DNA from: Branchiostoma floridae
Taxonomy: Eukaryota > Chordata > Leptocardii > Amphioxiformes > Branchiostomatidae
Length of the DNA stretch: 64,000 nt
Assembly (NCBI RefSeq): GCF_000003815.2
Contig: NC_049990.1
Location: 20,768,810-20,832,809 of the forward strand
Direction of reading: 5' to 3'
The notes beneath the pieces are model-generated. The model saw only the letters and a program-made list of their open reading frames with translations, searched no databases and had not been told where the DNA came from. The translations under genes and the position numbers were made by a program. Of the stretch, positions 22,581-34,674 are shown in pieces (within the stretch, counting starts at the first letter, position 1; each line of letters starts with the position of its first letter).

Positions 22581-23875
22581 CAGCATGTACATGTAGTGTG
22601 AAAGTGCCACTCATATATCTTTGAAGTTTGCAAATAGACGCGGTGTTGTATACACAAGTAGTTTACAAGAATGACAACTGGTGCTTGTGTGAACACTTGT
22701 CGTACCGTGAATTTGTTTCTTGTCCTGAATCTCAAACATGCGGTGCGTTTGTTGTAAAACCTTAGCGGCAGCCCCAAAGTCATGGTAGCTTGATGGAAGT
22801 CACGCCTGACTTGGAGGATGCAGGTGAAATGAGGCGTGCACTGTCTGTATCTCAGGTCCTGAGGCGCCGCACACAGACGCAGGCTCCTACACGCGCCATT
22901 ATTTATAGATTTTACTGCAGAAGAAAGAGGAAGTCAAAGATGGAGTCTCACCTTGGTCTGACCTTGCTAAGGTGGTGTAAGAAGATATTCCTTCCGAGTA
23001 GAAGAGTGTCTATCTTCTCATCATACTTCTTCTTCATTCATGCTTTTTATCTGTTTCTTGCTGCCAGTGCAGATTGATTTTCAAAAGCCTGTAGCCACAG
23101 AAGGGGGAAGTGGAAAAGATTGGAGGGAAGGAAGTGTAATCTCAACCAATTTATCTGGTCAAGGTGTATTAAAGATATTGAAATCAAGGAAATAAACATC
23201 AGCATCAAGGCAAAAGCTAATCTCACTGTACTGTTTTTAGACCTGTCTTCATCATTATATACACTCAGGTAACTTTGTATTACATGTACGTATTACATGG
23301 TTTAAAAAATCATCAACTTAAAAACTGTCTGTGACGGTCTTGTCTGTTAATTCCATGCATACAATGTATGTCCAAAGGTATTCTTCTGATACATTGAGTA
23401 AAGATTGCTTGGTCTGGAGAGGACAGTACAGCATTGTTTTAGGGCATTACTTTAGTTTGAACACAGTCCAGAAAGGCAGGGGTACTTGGCAGGGTGGTTA
23501 GGACCCTGTGGACGTGCGAGGCGTCTATAGGGGGGTTGTATTTAGGTAAAGTGTTTTGGTATGTGGGACCACATTGTAGGCAGACTGGTAACCTCTTGGT
23601 CTCCTGTATGTTCCAGAAACGTGATCTGGATTTGCTCTATTGTGACAGGTTTGGTTGTCTGTTTTGTTATCGCTACAAAATTGTCAACAGGGTTATGAGG
23701 TTATCTTTTAAAGAGTCTATCTCAACAGTTTTGACAGTTGACCACAACCAAAAATGTTAAAACAGCACAGAGAGAAAAGAAACATCGGTTTGTAAACAAA
23801 GTTATAAAGGGACCACCTGACTCAAGATAAGCAGCTAACCTCAAAAGTGGGTCATGAGTGATAACATTCTGTAGG

Positions 23876-24740
23876 TACAGTCAAACCTGCCCAAGACGAC
23901 CACCCGGGGGACCGGACAAAAACGGTCGATTTGGACAGGTGGTCGCTGAGAAGAGTATCGACTCAAAACATGCCCTATGCAAAGTATAACGGTTTCCGTT
24001 GTGTTTAATGGCAAATAGCAAGCACACTGCACGCACGCAAAGAAGCGAGGTATTTAATGTCAAATACAACACGCACACTGTAAATTGTACATGTAAATTT
24101 AACCCCAGCTTTTATACGATACAGCATAATATTTGTACACTAACGTTTTAGACAGTAAGGGAACTTTGATGCTGTCAGTTACCATACAAGCCTTTATGCG
24201 TCGCTGTGTTCTTGATCGCCGTATCTGAAATAACTACGGTGCACCTTGCGAATTCTATGCCCGGTACGTCCCAATAGCGTACTTACCCAAGGGTGAATGT
24301 ACAGTACAGTTGGACAAAAGCACTCACACAGATCTTTCTTTAAAAGGTATGAGCTACACAGATCTTTCTTAGAAATTTCCTCCCATATTACAGTAGACTG
24401 CCCCATTGACCCACCCATTGACCGCCGCAGTCTTTATTCTAAACATAACAACGTAATGGCAGTCAAAATCCGACGCAAACTGGTCGATTTCGGCACAAAA
24501 TCGCGCTAGTTATCATCAAAAATCGATGAAAACCTCAATTTTGAAAATGATGCGGTCGTTAAGGGGCCCAATTTGGGCCGGTCGCGGTCGCGTTGGCCAG
24601 GTGGTCGTTGAGAAAAGGTTGCTTAATCATTCAAGTTAATGCTTACGTCAATAGGAAAAAAAATCGGGACTGAGAAAAAGCGGTCGAAATGGCCAGGTGG
24701 TCGCTGAGAAGAGGTGGTCGCTCGGGCAGGTTTGACTGTA
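23876..24740. mobile_element. TIR element, CAGTCAAACCTGCCC family, long copy
   Basis: An 865 bp element with the same 17-base inverted ends as the 1.07 kb copy and TA at both edges. GGTGGTCGCTGAGAAGAG-type subterminal repeats face each other inside both ends. It carries ~360 bp (about 24108-24465) missing from the short copy, including two GATCTTTCTT-containing repeats (~24330 and 24360). No convincing transposase is seen. Confidence 0.85.
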
Positions 24741-25220
24741 CCTGGTTCATGTTAGGTCAACCAGGTAACACAGAATTGTATGTCACACATGTTTGTGTTA
24801 CATGCATTTGTTGCATTGTCACATACGGGTAGTACCATATATATCAATATATCAATATACCATAAATATCAATAGTATAGTAAGTGTTGGACATGCAGTT
24901 TAATTTGGACTTGCAGTTTCAGAATGAGTCACAAGGGGGACCTTTTGAGCTGGCCCTCATATTTGCACATGCAGGATTCTGCAATGCCTGATCTTTAAAG
25001 CTCTAGTAAATGCAGAGGAGTTTTTCTGCAACACCTATTTCCTCCTGGTTCTAACAGATACTAGTATTCACATGGTTGACTCTTTCATTAACATTGACAT
25101 TGGATGACTCTTTCTGTATCATTTCCTACATGTACCTTCTGTATCCTACCATCTGTTTGATAGGAATAAGTTATTTCACACGTCAATGAAGGTTAGACAT
25201 CCAGGTAATGAGATAAGCCA

Positions 25221-25281
25221 AATAGTAATTACTCAAGCAACCAGATCGCAAATCTTATCCAGTTGCTTGAGTAATTTCTAT
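25221..25281. repeat. AATTACTCAAGCAAC inverted repeat
   Basis: A perfect 15-base stem, AATTACTCAAGCAAC/GTTGCTTGAGTAATT, around a 20-base loop; AATAG/CTATT extend it. A single arm of the same sequence is at 48000-48035 (CAATTACTCAAGCATCTGGA). Confidence 0.65.
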
Positions 25282-25319
25282 TTTTTGTCTTCACCAGTTA
25301 GGTTTTAGCAGGGAAAATG

Positions 25320-25390
25320 AGGGTCAAGTCCGATATTGGGCCCCATAGCGGCTTTCTAAGGTACTGCAGTGGCACTTCCGGTTTTGTTAC
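25320..25390. repeat. fragment of the helentron-like core
   Basis: GAGGGTCAAGTCCGATATTG, GGCCCCATAGCGGC and AAGGTACTGCAGTGG match the core of the 17.6 kb element. Confidence 0.6.
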
Positions 25391-26350
25391 CTCATTGTTT
25401 ATAGTTTTAAGAAATATCAGTATTCAACCTCTTTAGGCTTTATATGTTAATGTTTTAGGTGACAAATTATTCCTAGTATTGTCCTAGTCTGTGAAGGCTG
25501 ACTGACACTAGTACTACTGGTAGTCTAGTATTCCTGTGTTAGTACTGTGTTTTATGTTACAGTAGTTTTTGTGTTCACATTCAAGATGCCTGCCTGCCTG
25601 TCTGTTAGCATCTTAAAGTTTGTGCAACTGGCCCCTTGCTCCTTTCTGTGAGGTTCCTCCTTGATCCAGCACTGTTTCTGTCTTTCTGGTTCGTCTTTTT
25701 GTCCCCACAGTTTGATACAGACAAACATTTCCTACAGGCAGCATGGCGTCACTAGGTCTCTAGTTTACCGTGTTAGCTGACCCCGATGTGTACTCTGCTA
25801 TTCCTGGACACATAGCTCACATGGTAATGTCCCCTTCTCCACTCCCCGTGAACCAGGATAACAAGGAAAGGGCAGCCCCAGTGACCATTAACATTGGCCA
25901 GTCCCTAAGTGTTCCAAAATGTAAACTGGAATTTGCCTTGGAAATTGGTCCCTAGGCATATAAGAGCTGTGTTGCATTTTTAGTATTTGTTCTCTACTGT
26001 TGTGAGTCAGAGGGTTTTTGCACATCTGTGAGTTGCTATAGCTAGGTGGATATAAGGACGTCATGGCACAGGTATGTCCTCTTTTGATTTAGATTTTAAC
26101 CTACAAGTTCATTACAAACATGTGAGTCATATGCTGTGCGACATAGATACATGTAATTTGGATAACTGCATATTTGTCGTGCTGTATGCATGTACTAGAC
26201 TAAGTGGTAACGGTCATCCAAATAGGGTGTGTCCATCTGTACAATACATGTATATTTCCTTACTATATTGATACGGTATTCTAATGATAAAGAGGATTTC
26301 GCATTCTATAATGCTGAATGGTTTTTGAGGAAAGGATATAACGGGAGGTG

Positions 26351-26622
26351 CCCCAACACGGTACGCTTTTTCTTGCGCTCAAACTCATGGCGCTCCATCG
26401 CTAGTTGCCTGAGAGTGGTCAAATTTTGATGACTGAATTTTTTACTCATAGATTTGAACAACATACTTGAATAAGAAATGCATTCATGTGGTTCATGAAC
26501 CTTTCGCGCTGCGTGTTACAAGCGGCAAACACTGAGAGACAATTTCGTGTATGTAACCTTCCAATTTTGTGCTACGCTGGACAGTGTGCCTAACTCGGTA
26601 CGCTTTTTTTTATATTTTGCTC
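26351..26622. repeat. paired CGGTACGCTTTTT motif
   Basis: GCCCCAACACGGTACGCTTT and GCCTAACTCGGTACGCTTTT, each followed by a T-rich stretch and a TTGCTC or TTGCGCTC, lie 237 bp apart. Probably remnants of one repeat. Confidence 0.45.
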
Positions 26623-26882
26623 TCTTTAGAAGTAAGTGGTAAATCTAAGTACACAGAAAAAAATTAATAGTATGATATTTTAGCTTTCTTTTGACAGTAA
26701 AATCGTGACTGTATGTACTTCTTGTCTCACATGAGGAAGGCTCTACCTAGAACAATCCAGCTGATGTTTTACGGGCAATGGGCTGAATGCACTGATTGCG
26801 AATGCCCGACTAAAAAAACCATTACAAAAAAACGACACCGCCAACATCAACAAAACTCTGTCTGATTATATAAAAGATCATC

Positions 26883-27123
26883 NNNNNNNNNNNNNNNNNN
26901 NNNNNNNNNNNNNNNNNNNNNNNNNNNNNNNNNNNNNNNNNNNNNNNNNNNNNNNNNNNNNNNNNNNNNNNNNNNNNNNNNNNNNNNNNNNNNNNNNNNN
27001 NNNNNNNNNNNNNNNNNNNNNNNNNNNNNNNNNNNNNNNNNNNNNNNNNNNNNNNNNNNNNNNNNNNNNNNNNNNNNNNNNNNNNNNNNNNNNNNNNNNN
27101 NNNNNNNNNNNNNNNNNNNNNNN
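26883..27123. other. assembly gap, 241 N
   Basis: Run of N. Its right edge coincides with the donor of the candidate minus-strand exon, so part of that gene may be hidden. Confidence 0.99.
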
Positions 27124-27127
27124 TTAC

Positions 27128-27274
27128 CTTTGTAATCAGCATAGTCAGTGGCAACAAACACGGTGTACTTATGGATAATAAGATCAGCAAAAAATCCGTA
27201 CCGTCTTACGACGAGGACCGTCTTAGGGCGGCCCCCGTTATCATTCAGCAGAATTTTTGTTTCACACCGCCGCA
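27128..27274 (-). CDS. candidate nested exon, possibly lipocalin-like
   Basis: On the minus strand a 147-base open stretch runs from a possible acceptor (TACAAAAAAG|TG) to a strong donor, ACAAAG|GTAA, at the edge of the N gap. It reads CETKILLNDNGGRPKTVLVV, then RRYGFFADLIIH, then KYTVFVATDYADYK. The VATDYADY ending resembles the second conserved region of lipocalins, TDYxxY, which follows a strand of the form Y-W/T-hydrophobic. Base composition is CpG-richer than the surroundings. The rest of the gene would lie in or left of the gap, or right of 27300; I did not find it. The family call is tentative, and the coding nature is somewhat more likely than the family. Confidence 0.3.
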
Positions 27275-27329
27275 CTTTTTTGTAGAAAAGAGTATTACTG
27301 TGTGTTTCATTTGTTTGATACAATTTTGA

Positions 27330-30300
27330 ACCTTGATGGGAGTGACACTGAATGTGAACTCTATGTTAACTGTTGATCCAGAAAAATAGTAGAATAGTCC
27401 ACTGTTCAAATGCATCTCTGCCTTGAGTGTATTTTAATGGTGCCCTGTGCATGATTAGTATGGAAGGTATCACACTAGGGATAGAGGTTCATTCCCAAGG
27501 GTGATATGAAAGAGTAGGGGCATAACTATTAGGATTGGCCCAGTTCTTTAGATGTTAAAGGGGGTTGTTATTCAGCTGTAGGAATGAGGACGCACCCCCA
27601 GGTCTTTTTTAGAGATCAACAGAGCCCTGCTGTAACATACTGTAGTGAACTGTGAGTAAACAGCTCTGTCAATATACCGTCTTCACACTGGGGCTTTACT
27701 GAGGAGGCAATTTGGTGATGTTGCTGCAGTTCTGTCATGTTCTGAAAGGTGGCGCTACTGTCGCTCTTGGTGAAGATGATTTGGAGTTTGCTATGTTTGA
27801 TATGAGCAAGGACGTCGATATGAGAGTATAAGGATGGCAAATGTTGTCTCTGTTTTTGTCTTGAAATGCAAGCTTGCAAACCTAAATTTTACTGGACTAG
27901 GTAGTGTTAGATTGATATCATAATGTTTTATAGATTATTTATTTATTTCAAAGTCCACCTTGTTTGGTTTCAAACTTCTGTAAACATTACAACTGTAGTT
28001 CGTATACATGTAGAATAGTAAAAGGAATTCTTTGTCCTGCACAAGTCGCTAGACCAGAATGAAGCTTAACAAGGCTAGGTACCAGGCTAGGCTTAACTAG
28101 AATAGTAAGAGGCACACTGTGTCCTATAATGTAGTAAACATGTCCATGTTACATGATAGATGGTTCAGAAGCCTAACAAGACTGGGTACCAGACTAGACC
28201 TCACTAGAACGGTTACAGTAAGAGGCGCACTGTGTCCTATAAAGTAGTAAACATGTCTACGTGTTGAAGCTTATCAAGCCTGAGTACCAGGCTAGACCTA
28301 ACTAGAACAGTAAGAGGCACACTGTGTCCTATAAAGTAGTAAACATGTCCATGTTACATGATGGATGGTTGAGAAGCTCAACAAGCCTGCGTACCAGTCT
28401 AGGCCTAACTAGAACAGTAAGAGGCACACTGTGTCCTATAAAGTAGTAAACATGTCCATGTTGCATGATTGATGGTTCAGAAGCCCAACAAGCCTGAGTA
28501 CCAGGCTAGACCTAACTAGAACAGTAAGAGGCACACTGTGTCCTATAAAGTGGTAAACATGTCCATGTTGCATGATGGATGGGGTGGAAGCTCAACAAGC
28601 CTGCGTACCAGTCTAGGCCTAACTACATGTACATGTAGAACAGTAAGAGGCACACTGTGTCCTATAAAGTAGTAAACATGTCCATGTTACATGATGGATG
28701 GGGTGGAAGCTCAACAAGCCTGCGTACCAGTCTAGGCCTAACTACATGTACATGTAGAACAGTAAGAGGCACACTGTGTCCTATAAAGTAGTAAACATGT
28801 CCATGTTACATGATGGATGGGGTGGGTAGTAAATGTTACAGTTCCCATGGGAGGGACAATGTCAGAACGTGATGGACAGAGATGAATGGGTTTGTGCCAG
28901 CGAGATGAATAAATGATATACTGTGCTCTTGATTCTGATGGAGACAAAGGAGACAAAGATGGGGAAGAGTGGGGGTACCCTTGGATTGATTTAAACCTTG
29001 ACAAGTTGGAGACCTAGTGGTTGGCAATGATGGATTGGAAGAGATGAGTGAAGTGTAGTACCCTAACCAGGGGGTCCACTCAGCATAATTTGAAGGACTT
29101 GTCGACTCACTAGTAGGTCTTTCCAAAGATAGGGAAGGATTCAAGCTGTCAAGTAGAATAGATTTCAACTTCAAGGTCGCTCAGAGTAAATTAGAATGCC
29201 ACATGTTGTGGTATACATGTCTAAGATGAGTCCCGATGGACACATGAAAATTTCAGAAGTTGCCAGAAGGTGTTTTTGACATCCCTGTGGCTGTGATATT
29301 AATAGAATAGATAACTCATATTTAGGCTGGTAGGGTTGAAAAAACAGCAATAAAAGTTTGACAGCGCCATAAACAATGCGCATCACTGGTATCTTTTCTT
29401 TGATGCTTCGTTCAGTTGTTTGTGATAAGAAGCATTTAGACCTTGGACGTAAGTCCCTACAAGCCATGAATGTCAAATATTTTGCAGTTTGTAGAATTGT
29501 GGCATTTTTTTTTGCTTTCAAGACTTAATCTTTAAATTCAATTCTCAGGACCCATACTTTGCCCGTAGTTTGTATGAGTAAAATGTTTATTTGAACTTTC
29601 CATCATTGAACATCATGAGGGCCCCCATGCCACTTTTCTATACGGCGTAGGCATCCTATTTTGATATCTCGCAATTTGTAGGAAAGTTGTCCTATTCACT
29701 TAATAAATTTGTAGGGAGGCGACCATATTTTGCATGATTAGCTCAATGTTAGCATAATACGAAGGGAGTTCTTCTGAATTCGTCTTAAGACATTGAACCC
29801 CCAATGCGGACCCTCATACAACTCATTTTAATATCAACTCAAATTTGAACAAAAATGGTTTGCCAAAGGCATGTAGTTATAAGTATGGCATCAAAATTGG
29901 AATTATTCTGCATAAGATAATAAAAATGATACACGCTACATGCCCCCCATGGCTACTACAGCTCATAAGATGTTCTCTCCTATAGCAATCCTTTCCCCAT
30001 GTGACCGGCACCCTCCCAGGCCTAATGATTAATGAATAACGGATGAACAAAAAGCCAGAAGAGATGAACCTGACCTTTCTAGCGTCTGTGACGTGTCCTG
30101 GGAATACTTCAAGGTAATCCTTATAAACTAGAGAGGAAAGCTGATGTGAGTAAGTGGATGGATCCCTGTAGTGCCCCCCTCCCCCCCACTGTGTATTATG
30201 TGTAAGATGTATGTTTCAATTTCCTATCAATGCCACCTGTTGTGGTGTATAATTTGTCTTTTACTGGGAGAGATAAATAGAACAATATGTCTGTCCATTT

Positions 30301-31498
30301 TAGATGCTGCAAGTACTAGCTAGATAGGATTGAGCATTGTGCTGATATGAATATTGTTCGTATTAGAATTATAACTTTAAAGACATTATTTTTCAAGGAT
30401 TTTGGTAAATGTATAGCTCTGCTACATTCACTTTTGCGCTGCTGACCATTTGACAATGTATTCATTTTATACAATGTATCTTCCTCTTTTTTTTTTAGAA
30501 AAACTCATGAGTCATAATCATATAGAATCTGATGTAATCTAGATCACAAGATAATAAATGACTATGAAAGTAGACGATATACGTCAAACAACTGGACATG
30601 TCGTTGATATCATTTTTTAAGTCATAGCTGCTGCAAAATAAGTTTTGAGCTTTTGCACAAGCTGAAAAAATGGCTGACAATACAGTTTATCAAATGTCTT
30701 AAATTTTTGCAAAAATATGGGTAAGACCTTAGAGAAATAGGGTCCAGAGAAAAAGCATTTAGTAATTAAAAAAGTATGTTTTATCACTTTTCATAACCAT
30801 TGTCAGATTTCAGCAGTCTTAATTGTGTTGACTACATTCATAAGGTGTAATATCATATCTGTGTTGAAAATACCATTAATCAGTTCAGCTATAAAGTCTT
30901 CCAAATATGCATTAAAAGCTAATTGAGGGGCAAAGCCTATGGCATACCACAAGCATTAAAATTGCTTAAGAGCCATCATAGTAACTTTTCGCCCCTTATC
31001 AACATTACTGATAATAGCATTAGGTCTCTGCGTTGTTGTTAAAGTTAAAGGCAGACGGTATCACATGTAACACTCGTACACACCCACCTATCTACATCAG
31101 GGGAGTTTGTTAGTATATAGTGGCACCACAGGTTGCCTTTAATGATGTTAGTTCCAACGCCATGGCCATAGAGTTAATGGGACCCTCAGTCATGATACAA
31201 GTTTAAGCTCCCAGTGGCTTTTCTTATAACATGGTCTGGGGAATAGGCCTTTTACCATAGACAGACATACGTTGTATGAAGGTGGACTGTCTATATATAC
31301 TGGAAAGGTTACAGTGCATTTTTATAGTTACCAAAAGAAAATATCATAGACCTGTATACATGTATGTGTGACACTATAGATGAAGCTTTTTTTATCATCT
31401 TAACTAGTGACAGCCTGTAAGTATTTGCCTCCCTGTACTGTAAGTTGCTGGGCAATTTTGTTTTTGCTGTGTCTGGATGTTTTTTTATTGTGTCTTAA
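27330..31498. other. intron sequence flanking the 28 kb minisatellite
   Basis: Minus-strand open frames at 28.7-29.5 kb are low-complexity Ser/Pro/Leu-rich readings without splice support. 30000-30130 is a unique tract with TGTGACGTGTCC. No gene recognised. Confidence 0.4.
28061..28826. repeat. minisatellite, 7 units of about 105-120 bp
   Basis: The unit contains AAGCTCAACAAGCCTG, CAGTCTAGGCCTAACTAGAA, AGAGGCACACTGTGTCCTAT and AAACATGTCCATGTTACATG. Seven CACTGTGTCCTATA blocks are visible. The last two units share a 16-base palindromic insertion, CTACATGTACATGTAG. Confidence 0.9.
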
Positions 31499-31866
31499 GG
31501 CCACACCAATTTAATTTCTTGGTTCACGGATTTTTTCATAAAAAATATGGAGCGAGAGGGCGAAATAAAAATAAAAATAAAAATCATAAAATGGTTGGGG
31601 TAAAGGTAACGGCTAATCCAAAACATAAAGAAAAAAAGTTTTCAGTTTGAAAAAAGTACAAAAACACTATTATTGTACAGTAACAGCACCTGTACCCACC
31701 CTTTAAGGAGCTTATGATATAAAGGCCAAGTTGCTACACCAGAAAGTTGGTGAATGGTTTCATTAATGGTGAAAATGTGCTGAGTGGTAATTTTTATTTT
31801 TATTTTTTTTTTCCAAAAAATAGGAGCGAGCGAATCCGTGAACCAAGAAATTAAATTGGTGTGGCC
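31499..31866. mobile_element. GGCCACACC TIR element, copy 1
   Basis: 368 bp with long near-perfect inverted ends starting GGCCACACCAATTTAATTTC and continuing TTGGTTCACGGATT. Further inside, GGAGCGAGAGGGCG and AAAATAAAAATAAAAAT face GGAGCGAGCG and ATTTTTATTTTTATTTT. Flanks are TAA on both sides. Non-autonomous. Confidence 0.85.
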
Positions 31867-32840
31867 TAAAATATCATAGTACAGTACAGCAGAGTGACAG
31901 GATGTGAGGGGGATACTAAACAGAGACTAACAGGATGTAAAGATCAGCTTGGATGTCACTACTTTATGGAGACATGACATCTTTGAACTCTTGTTGTTTT
32001 TTGTCCTTTGGGAGAAGGACCAATGTTTAGTAAACACATGTTGATCTGAGACTAACATTTTAGGTTTTACATTTTCATTACTTAATTCATTTTGACACAA
32101 ATACAACTGACAATGTTTTCATTGCTATCTGTTTGGTATACAGCATATGTCTAGCATAGCCTAAATGATTACTAGTTCCTCACAATTTAATCCCTCTGGT
32201 TGCAAAAAGAAAATAGTAACCACAACCACTATCCTATGATTGTGGTAACCCGGGGATACAGGTGCAGCTGCAGCACCCATCATTGTCCAAGATTAATGTC
32301 CCTGTGACACACAAGTGGAACAGAGGCAGCTGGTATCTGAAACCTGGTTCCAGACTATTGACCATGTCCTCACCAGTGGATCTTCAATCTAAGTCACACT
32401 GTTTGGCTTCTAATGTTTAGCAAGTAGCTTCAATTAGAGCCTGAGGCCAGATCAGGTGGCTTAGCTGGTTCCTAGCCAAATGGAATATGGAGAATGGGTT
32501 TGATTATACATAGACCAGATGGTTACTTTGTTGAACTGTTGTAGATTGTTGTGGAAAATGAATGAAGGCTACTGGGAGGGTAAAAGTATAAGGGGTAAAT
32601 GAACAGTTTCTTTATTCACGGTGTTCCACAAGGATGCATACTGGGACTTGAGCTCAGCACTCAGCATTTGGGTAAGAGTATGGACGTTAAACACACATGG
32701 ACCCCCTACTAACTGTAGTGATTGCACAAAAGCTGTGTGGCCCAAGGCTACAGATACAGAGATAGGTGCTAGCCCATGCACGGTTTGTTGATGGAAGGAC
32801 ATTAACTGAATTTGCTGTTTTATCTTTTTATAGAAATTCT
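31867..32840. other. no gene recognised
   Basis: Contains a stray piece of the 34.2 kb tandem unit (32622-32660). Otherwise featureless intron DNA. Confidence 0.4.
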
Positions 32841-32960
32841 GCCTGAGTATGGTATTGTAGTTTGTAATCTACCTGAGTATGGTCTTGTAGTTAATAATCT
32901 ACCAGAGTATGGTCTTGTAGTTAATAATCTACCAGAGTATGGTCTTGTAGTTGATAAAAT
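32841..32960. repeat. 30-bp tandem repeat, 4 units
   Basis: Units begin CTGAGTATGG or CAGAGTATGG at 32843, 32873, 32903 and 32933. The period is ten codons, so both strands stay open (LPEYGLVVNN on +). No splice or start context supports a gene. Confidence 0.9.
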
Positions 32961-33059
32961 GCAGCAGATTTTCTTGTCAATTATGCATAAGACAGGATTA
33001 GACCTAGGTTTGATTTGCAGATAGCAGCAGAATGATGTGAAGGAGAAAGACGTAAACAG

Positions 33060-33265
33060 TTCCCGCTGGCTGACAAACATTGATCGCTTAGATTAGGGCA
33101 CCGCTGTTTGGCGAATTCCCAGGCACATCAGGAAAATATGTCCCATTGAACTTAGCGGCAAAGATGTGTGGCCGGATATTGTCTCAGAGAAATCACAGTC
33201 ATTTCACGGCAGTTGAATATGACGCGAAAGAGAACAGCATACCGGTCTGATTAATGCGACAATTC
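33060..33265. promoter_or_regulatory. candidate cis-regulatory island
   Basis: A high-complexity, CpG-containing tract in AT-rich intron DNA with no repeat structure, holding ATTGTCTC (33178) and homeodomain-type TAAT sites. Inferred from composition only. Confidence 0.25.
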
Positions 33266-33335
33266 CCCAGTGCTTCTCTTTAATATTAAGTCTGTCACCA
33301 CTTGGCGTGTCGCGTAATACATAGTACATTTGCCA

Positions 33336-33694
33336 GACTCAAAATACTTTTTTCTGTCTGTAACGTGTGAAATTACCTGCACCAGAGAAATGTTACCTAC
33401 ACCATTCAAATATACCCCAAAAGTGGATAAAAACAACCGTTTGAAATACTCAATACACCTGTTTACCAACAAAGTAGGTAAGGGAATACTGCCTTGCATA
33501 GAAGCTAATTAAAATGTTGCATTTCGATGTACATGTACTCACATTGATAACAAACTGTCAGTGATCATCATCACACAATAATGTACAACTTTCATAACCT
33601 GGTGCAGGTTAGGTACAGGTAGACATCAGAAATACCTGCACAGTCCAACTTTTACCTGCACTAACATGCATATGCTGCTGGTATTTCGAGCCCC
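33336..33694. mobile_element. GGGCTCGAAAT / CCTGCAC element, second copy
   Basis: AGACTCAAAATAC...AATTACCTGCACC at the left, and GGTGCAGGTTAGGTACAGG...GGTATTTCGAGCCCC at the right. Same family as the interrupted element at 17455-19308. Confidence 0.6.
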
Positions 33695-34180
33695 AATTTG
33701 GTTTCCATCTTCTCTTTTTCACAGATGTCATTTTTGGAGACTTGCAAAGAAAAATGGCTGCATTTTTGTCCTGTTCATCTCACTTATCTTTCAAGGAGAG
33801 AGTCTCGGAAGTGGAACAAATTACTTATTGTATTGACAGGAGATGTATTGACTGGAACTTTGGCACTAATGTAGACTAGTGATTATGTGGTCTTTGATAG
33901 ATAGAGCAAAGGAACAATCATTAAAGCTGCTGTGACATTGCAGGTTTTATAAGAATCCTCTTCATGCTGATGCATACTTTTATAGCAGTGTTAAAGTCTT
34001 AAGCCATCCTTGACTTAGACATGATTTTTGGTTATTGCTGCCAGAGACAGGAATTTAATTGGAGCGTTCATCAAGAATAAATCATCACACCGCCTGCCTG
34101 CTGTTTAATCTATGAATCGTTCCGTTGTTTTTGTTGCCATCCTAGCCAGTTATACATGTAGATGTATTATTACTAGACAG

Positions 34181-34674
34181 ATGTCTGGCTATAGTAAAGA
34201 AGGTTAGGATCCTACTTTATCATGTTGTAACTGTAATGAAGTGATAAAACAAAAGGCTTCTCCAGGGGACCATCAAGACACGTGTACAAATGAAGATGAA
34301 ACGGGGTTCCACAAGGATACATACTGGGACTTGAACTCAGATGTCTGGCTAGAGTACAGATTCTTTAAGGTTATTAGGATCCTATTTTATCATGTTGTAA
34401 GCATAATGAAGTGATAAAACAAAAGGGTTCTCTAGGGGACTATCAAGACACGTGTGCAAATGAAGATGGAACTGGGTTCCACAAGGATACATACTGGGAC
34501 TTGAACTCAGATGTCTGGCTAGAGTACAGATTCTTTAAGGTTATTAGTATCCTACTTTATCATGTTCTTTAATGAAGTAATAAAACAAAAGGGTTCTCCA
34601 GGGGACAATCAAGACACGTGTACAAATGAAGATGAAACTAGGTTCCACAAGGATGCATATTAGGACTTGAACTC
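34181..34674. repeat. tandem repeat, 3 units of 160-170 bp
   Basis: Each unit starts ATGTCTGGCTAKAGTA (34181, 34341, 34511 in the first two complete and one shorter unit). Shared blocks are TCAAGACACGTG and GGTTCCACAAGGATACATAC, TGGGACTTGAACTCA. A stray piece of the last block is at 32622-32660. Confidence 0.85.

Larger units (their letters stand above)
20180..23875. other. intron sequence around the candidate cassette exon
   Basis: 20470-20760 contains three diverged TTCTCATAT...CCTTTTATTATG-like units. 22770-22910 is a CpG-containing unique tract (GAGGCGCCGCACACAGACGC). Otherwise nothing is seen besides the 21.3 and 22.5 kb features. Confidence 0.35.
24741..26340. other. intron sequence, few features
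   Basis: Contains the AATTACTCAAGC hairpin and a fragment of the helentron-like core; the rest shows ATATCAATA runs and no gene. Confidence 0.4.

Noticed and set aside
22790-23077. 95-codon + frame with basic stretch RRKRKSK
   Set aside because: No splice context or recognised family, and the second half is hydrophobic AT-rich chance sequence.
28836-29521. Minus-strand frames of 112 and 116 codons
   Set aside because: Low-complexity Ser/Leu/Pro composition, no family resemblance, no good splice sites.
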